Origin: Moanibacter sp964542645
Lineage (GTDB): Bacteria > Verrucomicrobiota > Verrucomicrobiia > Opitutales > UBA2987
Assembly: GCA_964542645.1 (NCBI GenBank)
Contig: CAZIUG010000015.1
Coordinates: forward strand, 692,075 to 756,074
Length of the DNA: 64,000 nt
Direction: 5' to 3'
The position numbers were made by a program, and so were the translations under genes. The notes under the pieces were generated by a model. That model was not told where the DNA came from and did not search any database. It was given only the letters and a program-made list of their open reading frames with translations. Positions 27,731 to 37,315 of this stretch are shown one piece after another (position 1 is the stretch's first letter; every line of letters starts with the position of its first letter).

Positions 27731-28768
27731 CTAAAATCGAATCCACCTGACTCGTCTGGTATTCCCAGTCCCTAAACCGAGAGACTCGGCAAAATGAAGC
27801 AAAGGTAGATTCGCCCCCAGATTCTGGAATCCGGTATTATTACGGTGGAGATTTATCCTCTCGAGCACCAACGCATCGAGAATGACCGGATTGACACTCA
27901 TCCAAAGACGCCTCTCAGATCGGGTATAGAGTGAATTGAAAACTGGGCCACCAACAAATTGATAACACTCCAATGGCATTATAGTCACAGCCAAACTTGC
28001 AACGATTTCGGGAATTGCTGCGATCTCAGCCGCTGCAATCGGCGCATTGGAGGCACTGAAAAAGAAACGTTCACGGTTGCTAATGTTCCACAGGGTTGCA
28101 TTCCCGATTGCGCCACTCACCCCCAAGGCAGGATGGTCCATAGCCACAGGCATGTTAACCCAGAAGTCTACATCCGTTAGAAGAGGTTTAGGTAGATAAC
28201 TTTTCCTCTCCTCACGCCCAGGAATTTTCTCGTAGGGACCCAGCACATCAGGCGGGTAAGGCATGCCACCCTTCGGATATAGAGCACTCTCGTAAAACCA
28301 GACCGGGTCATACAATTCATTTCGGTCCAGAACCTTAACCGGTACTCCCTCGAAATGTATACCCTCTCCCTTGCTAAGAATAGGGATGAAGCCAGATTGT
28401 CTCAACCTCGTCTCGTTTAAATCCAAAAGGAAAATCTCTTCCCGCCTGTAGCCCCTTTTTAGTAATGACTTGATCACGGCCTGTACCAATGGGACGGGAG
28501 TCGCTATTCCGCTTCCCGAATTCGTGTATACCTTAAGTCCTACTCTTCTCTTTACCCCTGGATTTAGACTTCTACCCGTCCTCTCCTCAAAGCTTTTCAA
28601 GAGCCTCTCCACCGCTACAGTATACTCTTCTTGAGTAAACTCTCGCATCGAATATTCCCACACATAATCTGCGTACATCTCTCGTTCGCTCCCAAATCCC
28701 CATATCTGACCGTCCGTGAGTAACGGTAAAAAGATGAGCAAACTTGAAAAAAGAGTAATAGCCTTCAT
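27731..28768 (-). CDS. secreted DUF362-like protein
   Basis: The start is placed at ATG 28768, where MKAITLFSSLLIFLPLLTDGQ forms a signal peptide; the longer reading from 28852 adds a non-conserved stretch. About 345 residues follow. The core region GLKVYTNSGSGIATPVPLVQAVIKSLLKRGYRREEIFLLD and the C-terminal VNPVILDALVLERINLHRNNTG ... SLGLGTGN resemble DUF362 domains. Those often occur in ferredoxin-type or twin-arginine-exported proteins, but no Fe-S cysteines are seen here. Function is unknown. It is on the same strand as the diadenylate cyclase, 71 bases upstream of it. Confidence 0.6.
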   Translation of the reverse strand: MKAITLFSSLLIFLPLLTDGQIWGFGSEREMYADYVWEYSMREFTQEEYTVAVERLLKSFEERTGRSLNPGVKRRVGLKVYTNSGSGIATPVPLVQAVIKSLLKRGYRREEIFLLDLNETRLRQSGFIPILSKGEGIHFEGVPVKVLDRNELYDPVWFYESALYPKGGMPYPPDVLGPYEKIPGREERKSYLPKPLLTDVDFWVNMPVAMDHPALGVSGAIGNATLWNISNRERFFFSASNAPIAAAEIAAIPEIVASLAVTIMPLECYQFVGGPVFNSLYTRSERRLWMSVNPVILDALVLERINLHRNNTGFQNLGANLPLLHFAESLGLGTGNTRRVRWIRF

Positions 28769-28868
28769 TTCAACTCTTGACAGGCAAAGAGTGCGGAAGG
28801 AGGTTATCGCGAGGAAATAAGAATTGGCCGGAAGCATATCTCCGAAACGCATCTAAAGCACCTTCAAA

Positions 28869-30281
28869 ATGAGAAATAAAAAAACGGCCCTCATCTTCCT
28901 TCTGACATCCTCTTTCCTGTTGCTCTCATGCAAGAGCCAAGAAACGATTATCGTGGAAAAGATAGCAGAAGCCAACGAAAATCTGTCGGAAGGGAAGCTA
29001 GATCAGGCCATAGGATTGCTAGAGACTCTCAATTCTCGCTATGAGAGGGAAGCGGAGATAAAGGAAGCACTAGCATTCGCGTACGCGGAAAAGAAAGATT
29101 ATCAAAGTTCGGCCCAAATGTTTTCGGAAATCGCCGGGCTGGACGAAAATAAGGCTCATTTTCTACTTAATGCCGCCAACATTTTGGAGAGTGCCGGAAA
29201 ACTGGAGGAAGCTGCCGGGCTATACGTCGAATTTCTTGAGCATGAACCTGAGTCCTCACAGGGCTGGAGAACACTAGGCCGAATTAACAAAAGTTTGAAC
29301 AAACCGAGGGAAGCGATCAAATACTACCTCGAAAGCTACCGGATAGTGCCTAACGGGAAAAGTGCCGTCCAGCTTGGAAATCTCTTCGCCAAATTGGCCA
29401 ATATTCCTAACTCGGAGAGTTGGTACCAGACCGCAATAGAACTCGACGATGGGAGTGAGCTCGAAGCCTTCCTCGGTTTGCTGTCAATCGCCATGGAGAA
29501 AAACAATCCAGAGTACGCTCAGAAAATTGTTTTACATTTGGATCAGGCTCACCCAGGAGAGCTCGATGTCTCCAATTTTGCTTCGGTTCGGTCGGATCTC
29601 GCGCGTTGGAAAGAACAACAAGCTGCACTGAAAAGGGAACTTAAAGAACAGGAAAAATTGGCAAACGAGCTTAGAGAAAAGGAAGCAGCGGCACGCCGAG
29701 CCGAGACAGAAGCAGCGGCACGCCGAGCCGAGGCAGAAGCAGCGGCACGCCGAGCCGAGAAACAGCTCATCGATAAAGAAGAAGAAGGTCATGAATCGGA
29801 CGCTGGGAATCCCCTCTCTTCCCTGGCAAATGCTCGGCGTCTCAAGTCCGAAGGGCTTCTCGATGAAGCTGTCGCCCAGTATTGGGAAGTAATAAAACTC
29901 GATGACACATCCGGAAGTATCTGGAGTGAACTATCAAGTTCTTATCTCCAATCCGGACAGGAATCCTGGGCAGAGGCAACGGCATTAGAAGCTATTCGAC
30001 GTGACCCTCTCAACTCTCATTTCAATCTCCAATACCTTACCGCCGTACGACAGACCAAAGATCAATTCACCTATCTTGAGGAACTGAAGAAGACCAAGGA
30101 AAAACTTCGGAACAGCCCTGAAATAACACTCGCTCTAGCTAGAGCCTACAGGGAAATATCAGGAGGCGCTCTTGAGGCCGCTGCTTTATATCAGGAATTT
30201 CTTATTCTTGCCCCAACCCATCCAGATCGGGAGATTGTGGAGGCAGAATTAACTAACCTTCCAGAGACTATTGATCTGTGA
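28869..30281 (+). CDS. TPR-repeat lipoprotein
   Basis: This 470-residue lipoprotein has a lipobox (FLLLSC, Cys21). Residues 30-240 contain tetratricopeptide repeats such as KLDQAIGLLETLNSRY and KPREAIKYYLESYRIVP. Residues 245-305 form a highly charged helix with three tandem 9-residue repeats (EAAARRAE plus one variable residue). More TPRs follow at about 315-460. Such proteins act as scaffolds in the periplasm or at the outer membrane. It is divergent from the DUF362-like gene, 100 bases apart. The downstream dnaG begins 105 bases later. Confidence 0.85.
   Translation: MRNKKTALIFLLTSSFLLLSCKSQETIIVEKIAEANENLSEGKLDQAIGLLETLNSRYEREAEIKEALAFAYAEKKDYQSSAQMFSEIAGLDENKAHFLLNAANILESAGKLEEAAGLYVEFLEHEPESSQGWRTLGRINKSLNKPREAIKYYLESYRIVPNGKSAVQLGNLFAKLANIPNSESWYQTAIELDDGSELEAFLGLLSIAMEKNNPEYAQKIVLHLDQAHPGELDVSNFASVRSDLARWKEQQAALKRELKEQEKLANELREKEAAARRAETEAAARRAEAEAAARRAEKQLIDKEEEGHESDAGNPLSSLANARRLKSEGLLDEAVAQYWEVIKLDDTSGSIWSELSSSYLQSGQESWAEATALEAIRRDPLNSHFNLQYLTAVRQTKDQFTYLEELKKTKEKLRNSPEITLALARAYREISGGALEAAALYQEFLILAPTHPDREIVEAELTNLPETIDL
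29682..29762 (+). repeat. three tandem 27-bp repeats inside the TPR lipoprotein gene
   Basis: Copies at 29682-29708, 29709-29735 and 29736-29762 are identical except for the last codon (ACA, GCA, AAA). They encode EAAARRAE followed by T, A or K. Near-perfect DNA identity suggests recent expansion by slippage, so the copy number may vary between strains. Confidence 0.95.
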
Positions 30282-30386
30282 AAATAGTGAAATCTTTTGA
30301 ATCGGTCCTGATAGAGTATTACTACCTAAGACAGCGAAAAAGAGTTTAGCAATGTTGAGAAGTTTCAAATCCGACCGATTCTTGGA

Positions 30387-32249
30387 ATGCCAATAATTGC
30401 GCGCAGCTGCATCGAGGATATCAAGAACAGGGTAGACCTATATGATTTGGTTAGCCCAGTTGTCGCCCTCAAACGTTCCGGACGGAATTATGTGGGCCTG
30501 AGTCCGTTCAGCAATGAGAAGACCCCTTCATTTTATGTCTTACCCGAGAAAAACATCTTCAAATGTTTCTCAAGCGGCCATGCCGGCGACCTTTTTAGAT
30601 TTGTGCAGCTACACGAGAAATTACCATTCGTGGAGGCAGTAGAAGCAGTCGCTAATCGTTTCAGCCTTACTCTCGAATATGAAGATGGCTCTTCAGCACC
30701 TCGCGAAACTCGTTCACGGCGGAAGGAAATCCTTGAAATCCATGAATACGCAACCGATTTCTTTCACCGCAAATTTCTTTCCTCCAATTCTATTGGCAAT
30801 GAGGTTCGATCCTACTGGGTAAAAACCCGGCAATTCCCTATTGAAATTGCCAAAGAGCACAAAATCGGATTCTCCCCAATCAATGGAAGCGAACTTAACG
30901 AACTTGTTTGTAAAAAGGGGTTCAGTCTAGAGGCCATCAAGCAATGCGGACTTTTTTATTCCCGAGAGGATGAATCCGAACCCGCTCGATTCCGTCCTCG
31001 CTTCCGTGGAAGGCTGATGATTCCCATTCGCGACTATCAAGGCCAAGTCATCGCATTTACTGCCCGCGAACTGGAAATGACGCCCAACGAGAGCTCCTCT
31101 CGCAGGGCGAAGTATATCAATTCTCCGGAAACTCCAGTCTTTAACAAAAGCCGAGTCCTATTCGGCCTCGACCACGCTCGCCACTATATTGATAACGTTG
31201 GAAATTTTCTCCTCGTTGAAGGCCAACTCGACGCTATTCGTGCTTGGCAATTTGGTTTCCATACCGCGGTCGCACCCCAGGGAACATCTATCACGGAAGA
31301 TCAACTCCTGATCCTAAAACGTTATACCAACTCCATCGACTGTCTTCTAGATGGTGATGAGGCAGGGCACAAAGCGGGTATGCGGGCAGTTCCAATGGCA
31401 TTTAAGACAGGTCTTGAATTAAAGTTTCTCACCCTTCCCCAAGACTCCGACCCCGATTTATTGTTTCGGCAAGAGGGCGTTTCTGCTATTGAAGCACTTA
31501 ACCGTCGGAAGGAGTCCGCTTTGGCCTTCGCTATTCGTAATCTCCTTCCAGATAAAAACTCTTCTCCTTCGGAGGTAGCCCGTACGCTCTCGGGTCTTTT
31601 TGGGATGATAAACAACTGTGAGCTCACAGTAGCCCAGGATGGATATCTGGCTGAGGCCGCCACCCTTCTTAAGATCGACTTTGATTCTGCTCGTCACGAC
31701 TTCCACCGTTTTCAGTTCCAAAAAGGGAGAAAAACTAGAAATTCGGTCTCCCCGAATTCTGGTGACGCGTTTGAAGAAAATAGCCCCGGAATGTTGACAA
31801 CTGCTGATTATGAGCTACTTTTGGTGGTTTTTCATCACAAGGAACTTGCTGATTCAATTTCAGAAGTCATTGATCTTGAATGGATTGACGACTCTACTTT
31901 GCATGGGAAAATACTTATCCGGGTGTTAGCTGCGGCGTACGAGGGCACGTGGGACGGTCCGTTGAATTCTGACGACCTGCTGGAAAATGACGAAGAGAGA
32001 GACTGCATCTATACAATAATGGCGAGAGAATCCCCCTTTGATGACCCTGTTGCTAAGACCAATGATTGCATGCACTCCCTGTTCCAGAGGTACATAAATA
32101 TGCAGAGTAAAGAGATCGAGGCTCAAATCGCTGCCCTGCCATCGCCTTCAAAAGACTATCCTAATCTTCAGCGCCGACTTATCGAGCTGCGCCGTCATCG
32201 GGAGCAAGTCTCAAAATTCCACCTGCCTGCTTCCACTCAAATTAACTGA
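30387..32249 (+). CDS. dnaG: DNA primase DnaG with degenerate zinc-binding site
   Basis: This 620-residue primase makes the RNA primers for replication. The N-terminal zinc-ribbon region is recognisable (GLSPFSNEKTPSF, then FKCFSSGHAGDLFRF), but of the four CHC2 ligands only Cys60 remains. Ser39, Ser42 and Ser63 replace Cys, His and Cys. The TOPRIM domain is intact, with VEGQLDA (Glu278), LDGDEAG (Asp322/Asp324) and PQDSDPDLL. A C-terminal helicase-binding region follows to residue 620. The gene is 6 bases upstream of rpoD, the classic dnaG-rpoD macromolecular synthesis arrangement. Confidence 0.95.
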   Translation: MPIIARSCIEDIKNRVDLYDLVSPVVALKRSGRNYVGLSPFSNEKTPSFYVLPEKNIFKCFSSGHAGDLFRFVQLHEKLPFVEAVEAVANRFSLTLEYEDGSSAPRETRSRRKEILEIHEYATDFFHRKFLSSNSIGNEVRSYWVKTRQFPIEIAKEHKIGFSPINGSELNELVCKKGFSLEAIKQCGLFYSREDESEPARFRPRFRGRLMIPIRDYQGQVIAFTARELEMTPNESSSRRAKYINSPETPVFNKSRVLFGLDHARHYIDNVGNFLLVEGQLDAIRAWQFGFHTAVAPQGTSITEDQLLILKRYTNSIDCLLDGDEAGHKAGMRAVPMAFKTGLELKFLTLPQDSDPDLLFRQEGVSAIEALNRRKESALAFAIRNLLPDKNSSPSEVARTLSGLFGMINNCELTVAQDGYLAEAATLLKIDFDSARHDFHRFQFQKGRKTRNSVSPNSGDAFEENSPGMLTTADYELLLVVFHHKELADSISEVIDLEWIDDSTLHGKILIRVLAAAYEGTWDGPLNSDDLLENDEERDCIYTIMARESPFDDPVAKTNDCMHSLFQRYINMQSKEIEAQIAALPSPSKDYPNLQRRLIELRRHREQVSKFHLPASTQIN

Positions 32250-32255
32250 TTTATT

Positions 32256-34049
32256 ATGGCCCCAACAAAGACAAAACAAACTTCAAACAGAGCTTCAGCG
32301 ACTAAAAAGACCAAAGGTCGAAAAACTGCTCTCGCCGCGAAAAAAAAGACTAAGACCAAAAAGGCGCCCATTCTCAGTGACGGAACTCCGAAGACCGCCG
32401 TTATCAACGACAAGATTCGGGAATTGATCAGGTTGTCGAAGGAACAGGGATACCTTACTTTCAAGGACATCAACAAAGAGCTTCCTAAAAGTGTCAATGC
32501 CCCTGATGAGATCGAAAATGTTATTTCAATTCTTGAAAATCTGGAAGTCGACATCATCGATTCGGAGGATGTTGAGCGCTATAAGAAGCGCCAAGAAGAT
32601 AATACCGAGACACAGCTAACGAGTTCACAACTCGACATTCTCGACGATCCGGTACGAATGTACTTGAAGCAGATGGGGCAGGTCCCGCTCCTCACTCGAG
32701 AAGAAGAGGTTGCTATTTCAAAGCGGATTGAAAATGCGGAACAGAGAGCCCAGAATGAACTTTTTTCTGTGGGCTTAGCAACCCGCTTTCAGATCGATCT
32801 AGCGAAAAAACTTCTCAATCGTGAAGAACGTTTTGATCGAGTGGTTCTCGATAAGAAAATCGATAGCCGGGAGCATTATTTTAAAAATCTGTCAAAGTAC
32901 ATCGAGCAAACTGAAGAAATTGATGCACGGATGGAAAAGGCTTGGGGGGATTCATTTCGTGCTAATACAGAGCCGAGTAGAAAAAGGGCGATTACCCGAT
33001 TCCATAAGTACGAAGCCAAGCTCAAACCCGTATTGAAGAAGTATTGCTTTAAACTAAAAATCCTGGAGGAATATCTCCACAGCCACGATCGAAGTATCCG
33101 TAAAGTCAGGACTGAATTAGAACATCTCCGCTTGGCAGAATTAGCCCGAACCAGTCGGCATCGGGCTATCGACACGAAAAAAATTAAAGCGCGCTTAACA
33201 AAATTTCACAATGAGATGCGCATCGAGCCAGCCAAATTTCTTCAAATCGTACAGGATGTGAGAAAAGGAATGAGGCAGGCCCACAGAGCAAAAACGGAAA
33301 TGGTGGAAGCCAATCTGCGTCTGGTCATCAGTATCGCAAAAAAGTACACTAACCGCGGTCTCTCCTTTCTTGATCTAATCCAAGAGGGCAATATGGGACT
33401 AATGAAAGCAGTCGAGAAATTTGAGTACCGGAGAGGGTACAAATTCTCCACCTACGCTACATGGTGGATTCGGCAGGCGATCACCCGGTCCATTGCCGAT
33501 CAGGCCCGTACGATCCGAATTCCTGTTCACATGATTGAAACATTAAACAAGGTCATGCAGGTCCAAAAACAACTCCTTCAAGAATTGGGTCACGAGCCAA
33601 CTGCCGATGAGGTGGCGGAAGAAATGCAACTACCGGCAGAAAGGGTACAAGCGGTTATGAAAATGGCTCAGCAGCCGATTTCTTTACAAAGTCCAGTCGG
33701 TGAAAGCGATGACACCAATTTTGGCGATTTCATAGAGGACAAAGGCGCTGAGAACCCATATGACATGACAGCCTACAGCCTTTTGAGAGAAAAAATAATG
33801 GACGTACTCGATAGCCTAACTGATCGGGAACGAAGAGTCTTATCGCTTCGCTTCGGCCTAGTTGATGGATACAGCCGAACTCTTGAGGAAGTCGGCCGCC
33901 AATTCAATGTCACTCGAGAAAGAATTCGCCAAATTGAAGCAAAAGCCTTGCGTAAAATGAGACATCCTACCCGCATCAGACAACTCCATGGATTCTTTGA
34001 ACCGGATTCCGCCGCCCGTCAACTTGAGGCTTCACCGAGACGAGCGTGA
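32256..34049 (+). CDS. rpoD: RNA polymerase primary sigma factor (sigma-70)
   Basis: This 597-residue housekeeping sigma factor begins with a Lys/Thr-rich tail (1-45) and region 1.1 (INDKIRELIRLSKEQGYLTF). Region 1.2 (DDPVRMYLKQMGQVPLLTREEE) and a nonconserved insert (150-320) follow. Regions 2 (RLVISIAKKYTNRGLSFLDLIQEGN, YKFSTYATWWIRQAI), 3 (LQELGHEPTADEVAEEM) and 4 (TDRERRVLSLRFGL, TLEEVGRQFNVTRERIRQIEAKAL) are intact. Its stop overlaps the longest reading of tatA. Confidence 0.98.
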   Translation: MAPTKTKQTSNRASATKKTKGRKTALAAKKKTKTKKAPILSDGTPKTAVINDKIRELIRLSKEQGYLTFKDINKELPKSVNAPDEIENVISILENLEVDIIDSEDVERYKKRQEDNTETQLTSSQLDILDDPVRMYLKQMGQVPLLTREEEVAISKRIENAEQRAQNELFSVGLATRFQIDLAKKLLNREERFDRVVLDKKIDSREHYFKNLSKYIEQTEEIDARMEKAWGDSFRANTEPSRKRAITRFHKYEAKLKPVLKKYCFKLKILEEYLHSHDRSIRKVRTELEHLRLAELARTSRHRAIDTKKIKARLTKFHNEMRIEPAKFLQIVQDVRKGMRQAHRAKTEMVEANLRLVISIAKKYTNRGLSFLDLIQEGNMGLMKAVEKFEYRRGYKFSTYATWWIRQAITRSIADQARTIRIPVHMIETLNKVMQVQKQLLQELGHEPTADEVAEEMQLPAERVQAVMKMAQQPISLQSPVGESDDTNFGDFIEDKGAENPYDMTAYSLLREKIMDVLDSLTDRERRVLSLRFGLVDGYSRTLEEVGRQFNVTRERIRQIEAKALRKMRHPTRIRQLHGFFEPDSAARQLEASPRRA

Positions 34050-34081
34050 CTTTATCTATTTACACAACGTTCCTTTTAGAT

Positions 34082-34414
34082 ATGGTACCAGCCCAAATGG
34101 TAGAAAGTCTCACACCCTCAATACTGGTGGCTTTCCTCCCCAATATTGGGACTACCGAACTGATAATTATTTTCTTTGTAGTCCTTTTACTCTTTGGAGC
34201 AAAGAAGCTTCCTGAGCTAGCCCGGGGGATGGGAAAGTCGATTAAGGAATTCAAGAAGGCAACCTCAGAGATTGAGGATGAAGTAAGAACCGCCATTGAT
34301 TCATCCGATACCGATGCCACTCCCCCATCGTCCGATTCTTCTCACCCTAAAGACCATGCAACGACGACAAATCCTAAAGAGGAAACCGACGCGCAGAGGA
34401 CTAAAGAGTCCTGA
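34082..34414 (+). CDS. tatA: Sec-independent translocase subunit TatA
   Basis: The start is ATG 34082 (alternative ATG 34097); an upstream GTG at 34046 overlaps the rpoD stop. The roughly 110-residue product has one membrane helix (TTELIIIFFVVLLLFGA) followed at once by the KKLPELARGMGKSIKEFKKA amphipathic helix, the TatA hallmark. A Ser/Thr/Asp-rich tail follows. TatA forms the pore-like component of folded-protein export. No tatC is in the window. It is the third gene of the dnaG-rpoD block. Confidence 0.93.
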   Translation: MVPAQMVESLTPSILVAFLPNIGTTELIIIFFVVLLLFGAKKLPELARGMGKSIKEFKKATSEIEDEVRTAIDSSDTDATPPSSDSSHPKDHATTTNPKEETDAQRTKES

Positions 34415-34516
34415 AATTCTCTCCAGGTAACATTTTTAGACAGTTACCTACGGATTCACATAGGATTTTTTGACGCCTCCGCGGAAAGGAACTTCACGCT
34501 CAACTCAGAAGGAATC

Positions 34517-35008
34517 CTACAAGCAGGCTTTGAGTTGCTCCTCGACCCGTGTGACTGATTCCGCTGTAACGTCGACCCTGGGAACAATGAATTTTCTCCC
34601 AAGTTTCCTCATCAAGTAGGTCTGAGGTTTGCCAGGTTCCACCCGCCCTACTGGCTTCAGTATACGTTTGCGTTCCAGCATGATCGCAAATAGGTATTTC
34701 AGTATGGCCTTTTCCTCCAGCTCCCTGTCCTCATCGTCATAAAGAGAGAGGAAAAACTCCTCGACAGAAGCAGTCTCTCCACTATTGCCCTCGAAATTAT
34801 CTTCTTCCTCATTCAGCCAACTCCCCCACCAACCTAAAACGACGCCGGGCGATTGGTATACCTCCTTCTCCTCTTCCAGAATATCGGCACGAACTAGATT
34901 CCCCTCTTCAGTCCGGACAAGGAAACTAATGATTCGCTCTCCTTTAAGAAACTCCCTTCCGGAATGTTCGGAGTGCTTTGATAAGGACTTTACCTGCCAG
35001 TCGGTCAT
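34517..35008 (-). CDS. hypothetical protein
   Basis: This 163-residue acidic, soluble protein was not recognised. The N-terminus SLSKHSEHSGREFLKGERIISFLV looks like a short beta-hairpin 'GreF-GE' element, often zinc-bound in relatives, but here the Cys positions appear as His and Ser. The middle is Glu-rich (WLNEEEDNFEGN) with a conserved tail (GKPQTYLMRKLGRKFIVPRVDVT). It is encoded alone on the minus strand, flanked by tatA and the isochorismatase-like gene. No function is proposed. Confidence 0.55.
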   Translation of the reverse strand: MTDWQVKSLSKHSEHSGREFLKGERIISFLVRTEEGNLVRADILEEEKEVYQSPGVVLGWWGSWLNEEEDNFEGNSGETASVEEFFLSLYDDEDRELEEKAILKYLFAIMLERKRILKPVGRVEPGKPQTYLMRKLGRKFIVPRVDVTAESVTRVEEQLKACL

Positions 35009-35204
35009 TCTAAAAAATTAGGTTAAACTCATCGTAATAGCTAAGTACACAGATTACGGCTAATCCCGCTTTCCAGGAAACAGAATAACACCCGGAATGT
35101 TATAAATTTCCGCTCACCTTATTGCCTCATTATCAACTTTTCGTAAACACGTTTTTACAGTTTATTTCCTATTTCCTTCGAATCTACTGATTCTCAAAAT
35201 CCTG

Positions 35205-35792
35205 ATGACCCTCCATAATAAAAGAACCGGAATTGCCGCACTTATTGTAATTGATGTACAGGAAGCCTTTCTGGAGACCCTTCCTAATCCATCAGCCTTC
35301 CTCCACCGATGTTGTTTTGCTTGCAAGGCCGCCTCCCTTTTAGAGATCCCGATAGTAATAACCGAGCAGGCACCTGAAAAATTGGGCTATTGTCACCCTG
35401 CTATCATCGACTCCGCTCCTGTCGCCAAAGTGTTTCCAAAGGAAACCTTTTCAGCCATGAAACTAGTAGAGCTAATTCAGCACCTCGAGGAATCGAATGT
35501 TGAGCATCTCATTATGGCCGGCTTAGAAACTCCTATCTGCGTCTATCAATCGGCTATTGAAGCGCTGCGTCTCAATTTTAACGTCACTCTTCTGACCGAC
35601 TGTATTTCCGGAAGAAGGCCGGAAGATGCTTCTACAGTGTTGAACTATCTCGGACGAGAATCAAATTGTCACCTTTTACCTTCTGAATCAGTCTTTTACA
35701 GTCTTTTAGAGGATGCAAACCACCCAAAATTCAAGGATTTCACCAATCTAGTGAAAGTCTTCCACAGTCCTGGACGAGAGGAGTCAAGCTAA
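35205..35792 (+). CDS. isochorismatase-like cysteine hydrolase
   Basis: This 195-residue enzyme of the nicotinamidase/isochorismatase fold has the triad Asp in LIVIDVQEAF, Lys in FPKETFSA and Cys in GLETPICVYQSA. Substrates in this family are amides, carbamates or isochorismate; the acting substrate is open. It has the standard length of the minimal family and no fused domain. The HD-domain gene starts 4 bases after its stop, so they form an operon. Confidence 0.88.
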   Translation: MTLHNKRTGIAALIVIDVQEAFLETLPNPSAFLHRCCFACKAASLLEIPIVITEQAPEKLGYCHPAIIDSAPVAKVFPKETFSAMKLVELIQHLEESNVEHLIMAGLETPICVYQSAIEALRLNFNVTLLTDCISGRRPEDASTVLNYLGRESNCHLLPSESVFYSLLEDANHPKFKDFTNLVKVFHSPGREESS

Positions 35793-35796
35793 CAAG

Positions 35797-36786
35797 ATGA
35801 AATCTCCCACCATTGCTGAGCTGCAGGGCAGCGATCGTAATGAGAGTATTACTTTTCAAGCGATTTTTCTATTCCGAAAGTCAGCGGTGAAAAGAGCCAG
35901 AAACGGGAACGAGTTTCTGACTGTTGAACTTGGCGACTGCACCGGTAACTTTCAATTTGTCTGCTTCAACGACAACCCAACACATAGTTTTTTTGGTAAT
36001 GCTGAACCTGGAACTCCAGTCAAGGTTTCAGGCCATACCGACTTTTACGAGGAGCGATTCTCACCTCGAATCCATGCCGCTCATTCGCTATCGGAAGAAG
36101 AACTGTCGGACGCGAGTCTAATGGACCGCTTGGTTGCTTCTTCTATCGGAAATTCAGTTGACCTCTGGAACGAGTTGATCGACTACACCAACCAGATTAG
36201 AGAGGACCGGCTGAGGAAAACAGTCCATAAGGTTCTATCTGAAACAGAAAGTGAACTCAAATTTGTTCCTGCGGCAATCTCAATGCACCACGCATATCGA
36301 AGTGGTCTTCTCGAGCATACTGTTAACCTTTGCCGCGCTTGTATCGCGCTCCTTCCCCACTACCCCAACATAAATAAGGACTTGGCTCTAGGTGGAGTCA
36401 TAGTTCATGACATTGGAAAAACAAAAGAGTACACCCACCACAACAAGGGACTCGCAACCACCCGCAGTCGGATCGGAATTCTTCAAGGACATGTCGTACT
36501 CGGCTACAGGATCGTACGAAAAGCTGCAATTCAGTGTCAGCTCTCTCCAGAATTAATCGAGCGTCTTGAACACATTATTCTCAGCCATCAAGGAGAACTT
36601 GAATGGGGCGCAGCCTGCATGGCTTCAACCCCTGAGGCTGTCTTCGTCTCAATGCTCGACAACCTCGATGCCAAATTAGGAATGGTCCAACAGGCTATCC
36701 GAACCTCTCTGCCAAATCAAGAGTTCTCCGAGTACCTTCCCGGGCTTAAGTCAGCCCTTCTCCTTAATCCCGGTCCCAAGTCTTAA
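35797..36786 (+). CDS. YhaM-type 3'-5' exoribonuclease (OB-fold plus HD domain)
   Basis: These 329 residues comprise an OB-fold nucleic-acid-binding N-domain (FLFRKSAVKRARNGNEFLTVELGDCTGNFQFVCF, about 25-105) and an HD phosphohydrolase domain (about 150-300). The HD domain carries HHAYRSGLLEHTVNLCRAC, VIVHDIGKTKEY and HIILSHQGELEWGA. This is the layout of YhaM, a 3'-5' exoribonuclease acting on RNA and single-stranded DNA. It follows the isochorismatase-like gene by 4 bases. No functional link between the two is known. Confidence 0.88.
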   Translation: MKSPTIAELQGSDRNESITFQAIFLFRKSAVKRARNGNEFLTVELGDCTGNFQFVCFNDNPTHSFFGNAEPGTPVKVSGHTDFYEERFSPRIHAAHSLSEEELSDASLMDRLVASSIGNSVDLWNELIDYTNQIREDRLRKTVHKVLSETESELKFVPAAISMHHAYRSGLLEHTVNLCRACIALLPHYPNINKDLALGGVIVHDIGKTKEYTHHNKGLATTRSRIGILQGHVVLGYRIVRKAAIQCQLSPELIERLEHIILSHQGELEWGAACMASTPEAVFVSMLDNLDAKLGMVQQAIRTSLPNQEFSEYLPGLKSALLLNPGPKS

Positions 36787-36991
36787 AACAGCACTCGCCT
36801 GATGGAAAAAAGAATGAAGCATCACACCTCAAAAATTAAGTACTTCAGCCAGGCAACCTTATTGAGTATTTCTCTCCCTTGATTACAAGTCTGCTTCAAT
36901 TTAGAATGCTCATTCAATTCCGGAAACCCCTCTACAGGCTACGAGGAACTGACTTTCAATACTCTCCCAACTAATGAAATGGGATTCTCTT

Positions 36992-37315
36992 CTAATCGTC
37001 TTTATTGGCCTTCTTAGTTTTTGAAGTGCCTTCCTTACTATCCTTCTTGGTCGCTTTCTTATCTTCTTTTGTCGTCTCTTTTCCTTCCGACTTAGATTCT
37101 TTTTCTTCGCCCTTCTTTCCCTCTTGTGATGCCCGCTTGTAGTCGGTTTCGTAGAATCCGCTACCCTTGAAAATTATTCCCGCTCCCGCCCCGATCAGTC
37201 GTTTCACTCTTCGACTCTTGCAATCGGGACACCTCTTCAATGGATCTTCAGTGATTGACTGAAAAACCTCAAACCGCGATTGGCATGCGGCACATTCGTA
37301 CTCATAGGTAGGCAT
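36992..37315 (-). CDS. FmdB-type zinc ribbon regulatory protein
   Basis: This 107-residue protein begins MPTYEYECAACQSRFEVFQ and contains RCPDCKSRRVKRLIGAGAGIIFKGSGFYETDY, the full FmdB/CxxC-CxxC zinc ribbon pattern (Pfam FmdB-type). The last 40 residues are a Lys/Glu/Thr low-complexity tail. Members occur next to many operons as putative regulators or small RNA-binding proteins; the target is unknown. It is divergent from ispA, about 180 bases apart. Confidence 0.9.
   Translation of the reverse strand: MPTYEYECAACQSRFEVFQSITEDPLKRCPDCKSRRVKRLIGAGAGIIFKGSGFYETDYKRASQEGKKGEEKESKSEGKETTKEDKKATKKDSKEGTSKTKKANKDD

Noticed and set aside
29532..29792. Minus-strand Cys/Arg/Ala-rich open frames over the TPR lipoprotein gene
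   Set aside because: They are antisense shadows of the tandem EAAARRAE repeats.
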